A DNA stretch of 64,000 bases from JAAYDI01 sp052034005 (lineage in GTDB: Bacteria; Planctomycetota; Planctomycetia; Pirellulales; Pirellulaceae): positions 1-64,000 of the forward strand of contig JBPOJB010000040.1 of the NCBI GenBank assembly GCA_052034005.1. Direction: 5' to 3'. Within the stretch, counting starts at the first letter, position 1. Each line of letters starts with the position of its first letter. The position numbers were made by a program, and so were the translations under genes. Below are positions 46,156-53,365 of this stretch, one piece after another. The notes below the pieces were generated by a model that was not told the DNA's origin, made no database searches, and saw nothing but the letters and a program-made list of their open reading frames with translations.

Positions 46156-47466
46156 ATGACCGCCTTTCCCGACATCCCCAAGATCCCGTTTGAAGGTCCC
46201 GATTCGAGGAACCCGCTGGCGTTCCGGTGGTACGACGAGCGCGAGGTGGTCGAAGGCAAGACCATGAAGGACCATTTCCGGTTCAGCGTGGCGTACTGGC
46301 ACACGTTCCGCGGGACGGGCGCGGACCCATTCGGTCCCGGCACGATGGCGCGTCCTTGGGAGGATGGCAGCGACAGCCTCGAGAATGCGATCCGTCGCGT
46401 GCATGTGGCGTTCGAGTTCATGGAGAAACTCGGCGCGCCGTTCTACGCGTTCCACGACCGCGATGTGGCGCCGGAGGGCAAGACCCTGGCGGACACCAAC
46501 AAGAACCTCGACGCCGTCGTCCGCGTGCTCAAGGAGGAGCAGCAACGTACGGGCATCCAACTGCTCTGGGGTACCGCCAACCTGTTCAGCAACCCGCGCT
46601 ATATGCACGGCGCGTCGACCAGCTGCAATGCGGATGCATTCGCCTTTGCCGCGGCCCAGGTCAAGAAATGCCTGGAAGTGACCAAAGAGCTGGGCGGCTC
46701 GAACTACGTGTTCTGGGGCGGTCGCGAAGGGTATCAGAACCTGTACAACACCGACATGCGCCGCGAGCTGGACCACATGGCCCGATTCATGCACCTGGCC
46801 TTGGATTACGCCAAGTCGATCGGGTTCCACGGCCAGTTCCTGATCGAGCCGAAACCCAAGGAGCCGACCAAGCATCAGTACGACGCGGATGCCGCGGCCT
46901 GCATCAACTTCCTGCGCGCCTACGATCTGATGGACCATTTCAAACTGAACATCGAGACGAACCATGCCACCTTGGCCGGGCACACCATGATGCACGAGCT
47001 GGAATACGCCGGCCTGCAGGGCGCACTCGGCTCGATCGACGCCAACACGGGCGACCTGCTCCTGGGCTGGGATACCGACCAGTTCCCGACCGATTACTAC
47101 CTGACCACCCAGTGCATGCTGTCCATTCTGAAGTACGGCGGGCTCGCGCCCGGCGGCGTGAACTTCGACGCGAAGGTCCGCCGCGAGAGCTTCGAACCGG
47201 TCGACCTCTTCCATGCACACATCGGCGGCATGGACGCGTTCGCCCGCGGGCTGAAGATCGCGGCGGCGATCCGCGCCGACGGACAACTGGCCTCGTTCCT
47301 CCAACAGCGGTATGCCAGCTGGGACCAGGGCATCGGCGCGGCCATCGAGCAGGGCACGGCCGATTTCCCGGCCCTGGAACGCTACATGCTCGAGAAGGGC
47401 GATATCAGTCCCAACGCCAGCGGCCGGCAGGAAATGCTCGAAAACCTGATCAACCGCTACCTGTAG
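46156..47466 (+). CDS. xylA: Xylose isomerase
   Basis: A 436-residue class-II type xylose isomerase. The conserved active-site stretches are present: FHDRDVAPEG (catalytic His and Asp), FLIEPKPKEPTKHQYD, LNIETNHATLAGHTM and GSIDANTGDLLLGWDTD. It converts D-xylose to D-xylulose and needs Mg2+/Mn2+. No xylulokinase is adjacent. Standard length. A candidate -10 (TATAGC) is present upstream without a good -35. Confidence 0.97.
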   Translation: MTAFPDIPKIPFEGPDSRNPLAFRWYDEREVVEGKTMKDHFRFSVAYWHTFRGTGADPFGPGTMARPWEDGSDSLENAIRRVHVAFEFMEKLGAPFYAFHDRDVAPEGKTLADTNKNLDAVVRVLKEEQQRTGIQLLWGTANLFSNPRYMHGASTSCNADAFAFAAAQVKKCLEVTKELGGSNYVFWGGREGYQNLYNTDMRRELDHMARFMHLALDYAKSIGFHGQFLIEPKPKEPTKHQYDADAAACINFLRAYDLMDHFKLNIETNHATLAGHTMMHELEYAGLQGALGSIDANTGDLLLGWDTDQFPTDYYLTTQCMLSILKYGGLAPGGVNFDAKVRRESFEPVDLFHAHIGGMDAFARGLKIAAAIRADGQLASFLQQRYASWDQGIGAAIEQGTADFPALERYMLEKGDISPNASGRQEMLENLINRYL

Positions 47467-47564
47467 GGCCGAAAAACCCGTCTTGTGACGTCGTGGCCCG
47501 ATCCCCTATACTCCCGCGACGAATTCTGCGCCGGGAGCCATGACTGGCAGGGAGGCGGGCTGTG

Positions 47565-48845
47565 ATGGCGAGAACATGCAGTGGTGTGGTGGTCGCGCTG
47601 GCCCTGGTCCAGGCCGCGGCGGCCCAGGCCGTTCCGAGTGCGGGTTCCGTCCCGGTATCCGGGGCCGCCGCACCCGCAACGCAGTCACCCGACACGGACC
47701 GTGCCGCGACGGCCGGCGATTGGCGGGCGTCGAGCGCGGCCGGCCCCCAGCGGGCGATGGTCAGTCTCTCGTCATCCGACACATCGTTGGATGCTCATCG
47801 GGTCCAGCCGGCGACGCCGGCCGTGCCGGTCCGCTCCGGCGGGAAGGACATGCTGCCCAACAACGAAGGCCAGGTCTGGCAGCAGTACGACATCAGCCTG
47901 TACACGTCACGGGTCAAGGGGGTGGAGCATCCGGAGCAGGCGCTGATCGACTGGATCCTGCGTGAGACGGGCACCGAGGTCTGGTTCAAGCCGCCCCTGG
48001 GGCTCCTGAACGTCAACGCGACGACGCTGAGCGTCTATCACACGCCGGAGATGCAGCAGGTGGTTGCGGACGTGGTGGGGCGGTTCGTCAACGGGACGCA
48101 AGACCCGCACGTGCTGGGCTTGCGCGTGGCGGCCGTGGACAACCCCAACTGGCGCGTGGCGTTCCTGAACCGGCTGCGGCCGATCGCGGTCCAGTCGCCG
48201 GGGATCGACGCCTGGCTGCTTTCGAAAGAGGACGCCGCGCTGCTGCTCTCGGAGTTGCGTCGCCGCGCCGACTTCCGCGAACACTCGGCGCCGAACCTGG
48301 TGTACTACAACGGGCAGTCGCAGAACATCTCGAACCTGCGGCCGCGTGTCTACATTCGGGGGTATCAGACGCGGATGCAAGACAACGTCTGGGTGGGCTA
48401 CGACGTGCAGCGGGGCCAGATCCAGGAGGGGTTCACGTTGCAGGTCAGCCCGCTGTTGTCACAGGACGAGCGCACGATCGACACCGTGCTCAAGTGCCAC
48501 GTGGATCAGGTGGAGAAGATGGTGCCGGTGACGATTGAGCTGCCGGGCCTGACAGGCGGATCGCAGCGGGCGGAGATCCAAGTGCCGCAACTGGTCAGCT
48601 GGCGCCTGCATGAACGGTTCCGCTGGCCCGCCAATCAAGTGCTGTTGCTCAGCTGCGGCGTGATCGCCTCGCCCGGGCCCGATCGCCAGACGTCGCTCGG
48701 CATCCCCAACCCCTTTGCGCGCGGGGGCAGCCGGGCGGACGCCCTGCTGTTCGTGGAGAGTCTGGGCAAGGCCAGCCAGGCGCTGATCACCGGGTCGACC
48801 ACCACGCTGGGCAGCGCAGCGACCCAGCCGGGCGCCCGTTACTGA
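47565..48845 (+). CDS. Exported secretin-like protein, unknown system
   Basis: A 426-residue product with a signal peptide (MARTCSGVVVALALVQAAAA), a Ser/Pro/Ala-rich linker and then a domain resembling secretin N-domain repeats (LNVNATTLSVYHTPEMQQVVADVV) and a C-terminal beta-rich segment with NLRPRVYIRGYQ and GFTLQVSPLLSQDERTID, similar in form to secretin cores but lacking a full gate. Start at ATG 47565, with GGAGG 9 bases upstream. No pilus or type II/III genes lie beside it. Call is family-level only. Confidence 0.5.
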   Translation: MARTCSGVVVALALVQAAAAQAVPSAGSVPVSGAAAPATQSPDTDRAATAGDWRASSAAGPQRAMVSLSSSDTSLDAHRVQPATPAVPVRSGGKDMLPNNEGQVWQQYDISLYTSRVKGVEHPEQALIDWILRETGTEVWFKPPLGLLNVNATTLSVYHTPEMQQVVADVVGRFVNGTQDPHVLGLRVAAVDNPNWRVAFLNRLRPIAVQSPGIDAWLLSKEDAALLLSELRRRADFREHSAPNLVYYNGQSQNISNLRPRVYIRGYQTRMQDNVWVGYDVQRGQIQEGFTLQVSPLLSQDERTIDTVLKCHVDQVEKMVPVTIELPGLTGGSQRAEIQVPQLVSWRLHERFRWPANQVLLLSCGVIASPGPDRQTSLGIPNPFARGGSRADALLFVESLGKASQALITGSTTTLGSAATQPGARY

Positions 48846-48970
48846 GAACCCGCGTGCGCCTCGACGAACCCCTTCCGCCTCTCTACAATGGGCGGCTCGG
48901 GCATGCGGATCCCGCCGGCCAGGTGCGTGCCTGGCTGACTTCCCACCGCGTTGCTTACCGTGTTGACCAG

Positions 48971-50293
48971 ATGCCACCTATGCCGCTCGCCACTCCGCGC
49001 CGCGTCGTGATCACGGGACTCGGCCTGATCAGTCCGCTGGGCCATACCACCGAGTCGCTCTGGGACGCCTTGATGGCCGGGCGCTCCGGTGTCCGGGCCG
49101 TCCAGACGCTGCCCGGGCAGCTGCTGCACATGCCCTGGGCGGCGGAAGCGAGCCAGTTCACGGGCGACATCGACGATTTCGGGCCCCTGGACAAAGAGCT
49201 GAAGCGGTCGATCCGCAAGGGCGTCAAAGTGATGTCCCGCGAGATCCAGATGGGGGTGGCGGCCGCGCAGCGGGCACTGGTCGACGCCCGACTACCAGCG
49301 GGCAGCTATGACGTGGAGCGTACGGGCGTGGTGTACGGCAGCGACTATATCCTGTCGGGCCCCGATGAGTTTGTCGACGCCATGTCAGGATGCCTGGACG
49401 GCGATCGGAACTTCGATTTCGGGCTGTGGGCCGACCAGGGGATCCCCAAGATCACCCCCTTGTGGCTGCTCAAGTACCTGCCCAACATGCCGGCCAGCCA
49501 CATCGCGATCTACAACGATTTGCGCGGCCCGAGCAACTCGTTGACGATGCGTGAGGCGTCGGCGCATCTGGCGGTCGGCGAGGCGACTCAGCTGATCGCG
49601 CGCGGGACGGCCGACACGATTGTGGCCGGTGCGACCGGCACGCGGATCCATCCGCTGCGGACGCTGCACGCGGTGATGCAAGAGGAGATCGCGCGCGACG
49701 GGGACGATCCCGCACGGGCCTGCCGCCCGTTCGATTTGCACCGGTCGGGCATGGTCTTAGGGGAGGGCGCGGGGGCGGTGGTCTTAGAGGCGCTCGACAC
49801 GGCGATCGCCCGCGGCGCCAAGATCCGGGGTGAAGTGATCGGCAGCGGCTCGTCAGCTGTGCAGGACTCTCGCGGCGTGGGACATTTGCAGGCGGCCGCC
49901 CGTGTCGCCCTGCGGCAGACGTTGCAGAGCGCCGGCATTGCGCCCGCGGCGGTCGATCACGTCCATGCCCATGGCCTGGCGACGCGCCGATCGGACGCGG
50001 CCGAAGCCCAGGCGATCCAGGAGGTGTTTGGCGCGCGGCCGGTCCCGGTGACGGCCGTCAAGAGTTATCTCGGCAATGTGGGTGCCGCCGGCGGGATACT
50101 GGAGTTGATCGCCAGTGTCCTGGCTTTGGAACAGGGGCTGTTGCCGCCCGTGCTGAACTATCAGACCCCGGACCCGCAATGCCCCGTGCAGGTGGTCCGC
50201 TCGTTCGGAGAACCGGCCGGCGACCTGTTCGTGGCCCTCAGTCTGACGCCTACCGGGCAGGCCAGCGCGGTGGCGGTGCGCCGATTCGTCTGA
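48971..50293 (+). CDS. Beta-ketoacyl synthase-like protein lacking Cys nucleophile
   Basis: A 440-residue thiolase-fold protein of the KAS II (FabF) type: VVITGLGLISPLGH, the DAMSGC region, FDLHRSGMVLGEGAGAVVLE and the HAHG motif. At the nucleophile elbow, where FabF has TACxSG, this protein has LTMREASAHL, so Cys is replaced by Glu (E195). The second His (KSMTGH in FabF) is Asn (KSYLGN, N369), while H334 and K364 are kept. Catalytic condensation by the usual route is therefore unlikely; it resembles a chain-length factor or a decarboxylating variant. No ACP, AT or second KS gene is adjacent. The ATG at 48971 is used; GTG at 48854 is possible. Confidence 0.75.
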   Translation: MPPMPLATPRRVVITGLGLISPLGHTTESLWDALMAGRSGVRAVQTLPGQLLHMPWAAEASQFTGDIDDFGPLDKELKRSIRKGVKVMSREIQMGVAAAQRALVDARLPAGSYDVERTGVVYGSDYILSGPDEFVDAMSGCLDGDRNFDFGLWADQGIPKITPLWLLKYLPNMPASHIAIYNDLRGPSNSLTMREASAHLAVGEATQLIARGTADTIVAGATGTRIHPLRTLHAVMQEEIARDGDDPARACRPFDLHRSGMVLGEGAGAVVLEALDTAIARGAKIRGEVIGSGSSAVQDSRGVGHLQAAARVALRQTLQSAGIAPAAVDHVHAHGLATRRSDAAEAQAIQEVFGARPVPVTAVKSYLGNVGAAGGILELIASVLALEQGLLPPVLNYQTPDPQCPVQVVRSFGEPAGDLFVALSLTPTGQASAVAVRRFV

Positions 50294-50302
50294 CGCCGCA
50301 GC

Positions 50303-50331
50303 TTGACACTTCCGAGGGATGCCTGTATCCT
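50303..50331 (+). promoter_or_regulatory. Strong sigma-70-type promoter before the ABC ATPase
   Basis: TTGACA (perfect -35), a 17-base spacer and TATCCT, followed by a palindrome just at the expected start site. Confidence 0.65.
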
Positions 50332-50338
50332 AGCGGGA

Positions 50339-50365
50339 CTAAATCACACTAAGTTGTGATCTTAG
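50339..50365. promoter_or_regulatory. Operator-like palindrome at the predicted transcription start
   Basis: CTAAATCACA and TGTGATCTTAG flank CTAAGT; the core ATCACA-N6-TGTGAT is a perfect inverted repeat. It begins about one base past the expected +1 of the promoter at 50303-50331, the position of a repressor site. The binding protein is unknown. Confidence 0.5.
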
Positions 50366-50448
50366 AAGGTGTTCGAGCGATTTTGCCGCAGCACCTGCTC
50401 CCGGCCGGAGCGGGTCGTTTTGTTGACGCACCGCGCGGGACTGCGGAC

Positions 50449-51723
50449 ATGGCCATGTTGGCGTTGAAGGGCGTGTCCAAGGTGTACGCCGGGCCGGTCA
50501 CTGCGGTCCAAGACCTGGATCTCGAGATTCGCGACCAGGAACTGGTCGTGCTGGTCGGGCCCAGTGGTTGCGGCAAGACGACGACGTTGCGGCTGATCGC
50601 CGGCTTGGAAGATCCGGATCGCGGCGCGATCTGGATTGGCGGCCGGCAGGTCAATCGCGTGGCGCCGCGGGACCGAAACATCGCCATGGTGTTTCAGTAC
50701 AGCGTCTTGTATCCGCACATGACGGTGTACCAGAACATGGCGGTGGGACTCTCGTGGCGCTGCGGCGGAGGTGGGATCCGGAGATACTGGAGGCACAGGC
50801 GTCATCCGGCGGAGGCGCACGCGCAGGCGGATCGTCGGCGGACGATCGCCGCGCAAGTGCAGGCGGTATCCCGGCTCCTGGGGATTGAGCACCTGTTGGA
50901 CCGGCTGCCCCGGCAATTGTCCGGGGGCGAGTGCCAACGAGTTGCTTTGGGAAGAGCCATCGTCCGCCAACCGGCGGCGTTTTTGTTTGATGAACCGTTA
51001 TCGCACGTCGACGCCCAGATGCGGACCGACTTGCGACGCGAGATCAAGCGTTTGCATCAGCGCTTGCGCACCACGCTGGTCTACGTCACGCACGACCAGG
51101 CGGAAGCGCTGGCGCTGGGCGAGCGAATCGTGGTGATGCAGAGCGGGCGGATCCAGCAATCTGGACCGCCGCGGGAGGTGTACGAGCAACCAGCCAACAC
51201 GTTTGTGGCCGGATTCCTAGGCACGCCCGGCATGAACTTGATTCCCGGCCGCTTGCGGCGTTTTGCCGGCGGCGCGCAGTTCGTCTCCGCCGGCGCCCGG
51301 GCGGCGCTGCCAGCGGCCGTCGTACCCGCACACGGGGGCGACGATGACGACGACGCGGAGATCATCCTGGGAATCCGACCGGAACATCTCTGGTTGCGTG
51401 GGCGGGCAACAGAACGAAATCGCGATGGCGGGCGGACCGACGAGGGTCGGGCCGACCCGCACGTGGTGGGCTCCGGGCGCGTTGTGCTGACTGAGCTGAC
51501 CGGGCCGACTGTGGTCGTGACGGTGGCGATGGGCCCGGTCGGCGCGGGCGGGGAGTGCTGGGCGGGGCCCGGCACGGACCCGCGGCGGTCGGCTGAATGG
51601 GTGGTCGCCGTGCCGTCCGGTCAGGCCGCCGAAGTGGGACAGGAGGTCACGGTGGGATGGGACCCCGCGTGGATCCGTTTTTTTGATGCACGGACCGGTG
51701 AGAAGAAAAAAATAGGGCGGTAG
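50449..51723 (+). CDS. ABC transporter ATP-binding protein, MalK/UgpC type
   Basis: A 424-residue ATPase with Walker A GPSGCGKTTT, Q-loop Gln in VFQYSVLYPHMTV, signature LSGGECQRVALGRA and Walker B LFDEPLSH(V)DAQ, followed by a C-terminal TOBE-type region (IILGIRPEHLWL). An insertion of about 25 residues rich in Arg/Gly/His sits between the Q-loop helical region and the signature (RCGGGGIRRYWRHRR). The C-terminal extension is about 50 residues longer than MalK. No permease or binding protein is adjacent. It is led by a good promoter and palindrome and precedes nusA by 95 bp. Confidence 0.87.
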   Translation: MAMLALKGVSKVYAGPVTAVQDLDLEIRDQELVVLVGPSGCGKTTTLRLIAGLEDPDRGAIWIGGRQVNRVAPRDRNIAMVFQYSVLYPHMTVYQNMAVGLSWRCGGGGIRRYWRHRRHPAEAHAQADRRRTIAAQVQAVSRLLGIEHLLDRLPRQLSGGECQRVALGRAIVRQPAAFLFDEPLSHVDAQMRTDLRREIKRLHQRLRTTLVYVTHDQAEALALGERIVVMQSGRIQQSGPPREVYEQPANTFVAGFLGTPGMNLIPGRLRRFAGGAQFVSAGARAALPAAVVPAHGGDDDDDAEIILGIRPEHLWLRGRATERNRDGGRTDEGRADPHVVGSGRVVLTELTGPTVVVTVAMGPVGAGGECWAGPGTDPRRSAEWVVAVPSGQAAEVGQEVTVGWDPAWIRFFDARTGEKKKIGR

Positions 51724-51818
51724 CAATCGAGATCCGAGTGCCACGCGTTCCGGCGGCGGACTGCGCGGGTGGCGGACCACGGTGGGGGGACGAACCCCGG
51801 AGAGAAAAACCAGGTACC

Positions 51819-53243
51819 ATGAATCCAAACGAGTTGTTGCGCATTGTCGACTCACTGCACCGGGACAAGAACATTGACCCGGAGATCGTGTTCCAAGCCA
51901 TCGAAGCGGCGCTGGTCACGGCGGCCAAACGCCAGCACGGCGAGGAATCGAACATCGAGGTGCGGATCGCCCGGGAGAACGGCGCGATCAACGCCAGCTG
52001 CAATGGCGCGGCCCTGGATCCGGAAGAGATGATCGGGCGGATCGGCGCACAGACGGCCAAGCAGGTGATCATTCAGAAGATCCGCGAGGCGGAGCGCGAC
52101 GCGCTGATCGACGAATACCAGGAGCAGATCGGGCAGATGGTATCGGGTGTGGTCCAGCGTTCAGAGGGCGGCGCCGCCACCGTCTCGTTGGGCAGTGTGG
52201 AAGCGATTCTGCCACGCAGCGAGCAGATCCCGGGCGAGTCGCATCATCCGAATGAACGGATCCGGGCGGTGGTCTTCGAGGTCCGGCCGCAGGGGAGCCG
52301 CGTCAAGGTGGTCCTGAGCCGGACGCGGCCGCAGTTGGTTCAACGGCTCTTTGAGCAGGAGATCCCGGAGATCGCCGAGGGTGTGATCACGATCAACGCG
52401 ATGGCCCGCGAGCCGGGCTACCGCAGCAAGGTGGCCGTCAGCAGCAACGACCCGCGCGTGGACTGCGTGGGGGCGTGCGTCGGAGTCCGGGGCAACCGGA
52501 TCAAGAACATCGTGGACGAGTTGGCCGGGGAGCGGATCGACATTGTCCGGTGGAGCGACGACGCGGAGGTCCTCATCCCCAACGCCCTGCAGCCGGCCGA
52601 GGTGGACCAGGTGCTGTTGTGCGACATGATCGGCCGGGCGATCGTGCTGGTGCGAGAGGACCAGCTCTCGCTGGCCATCGGGCGGCGCGGCCAGAACGTG
52701 CGGCTGGCCAGCAAACTCTGCGGCTGGGACATCGAGATCATGACGGGCGAGGAGCTGGAGGAGCAGATCGAACGGGCGGTGGCCGGCTTCAGCCAGCTGG
52801 CCGGGGTCAGCCCGGAATTGGCGCAAGCCCTGGTAGAACAGGGCTATTTGTCTTACGATGACTTGTCTGTCATCGAGCCCGACGCGCTGATGGAAATGGG
52901 CGGTCTGACGGCCGAACAGGTCGACCAGATTGTGGAGCAGGCGGAACAGCGTGCGGAGGAGGCCGAACAGGCGGCCATCATCGAACGGCGGCGCCAGCGC
53001 GAACAGCAGATGACCGAAGAGGGCGATGCCGGCCCGGCCACGGATCTGCCCGAAGAAGGGGCGGGGCCGGCCCCTGCGGAGCCGCACGCGGAGGGCGGTG
53101 TGGCGTCGGAGGCACCGCCGGCCGAAACGGACGCGGCGACGGACGCGACCGCTGCGGACGCGGCGGAGGATCCGGGGGCCTCGCCGCCGGACGATGGCGC
53201 ACAACCCGAGGACGGTCCGAGCGCGGGCGAGGTGCCCGCATAG
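51819..53243 (+). CDS. nusA: Transcription termination/antitermination factor NusA
   Basis: A 474-residue NusA: N-terminal domain (NELLRIVDSLHRDKNIDPE), S1 (MVSGVVQRSEGGAATVSLG), two KH regions (VGVRGNRIKNIV, IGRRGQNVRLASKL) and a C-terminal helical region, followed by a long acidic, Pro/Ala-rich tail of about 90 residues. The ATG at 51819 follows the run AGAGAAAAACCAGGTACC. Unlike many bacteria no rimP gene precedes it; the ABC ATPase does. Confidence 0.95.
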   Translation: MNPNELLRIVDSLHRDKNIDPEIVFQAIEAALVTAAKRQHGEESNIEVRIARENGAINASCNGAALDPEEMIGRIGAQTAKQVIIQKIREAERDALIDEYQEQIGQMVSGVVQRSEGGAATVSLGSVEAILPRSEQIPGESHHPNERIRAVVFEVRPQGSRVKVVLSRTRPQLVQRLFEQEIPEIAEGVITINAMAREPGYRSKVAVSSNDPRVDCVGACVGVRGNRIKNIVDELAGERIDIVRWSDDAEVLIPNALQPAEVDQVLLCDMIGRAIVLVREDQLSLAIGRRGQNVRLASKLCGWDIEIMTGEELEEQIERAVAGFSQLAGVSPELAQALVEQGYLSYDDLSVIEPDALMEMGGLTAEQVDQIVEQAEQRAEEAEQAAIIERRRQREQQMTEEGDAGPATDLPEEGAGPAPAEPHAEGGVASEAPPAETDAATDATAADAAEDPGASPPDDGAQPEDGPSAGEVPA

Positions 53244-53365
53244 GACGACCTGCGGGCGGGGCGGGAGATAGGAGAACGCGGACATGAGATAATGCGGTGG
53301 CAAGGGTCGTGCGAGCGATGGTCGGCCAACGCCCGGGATCGCTCGCTCATCACAGGAGGGCGCAC

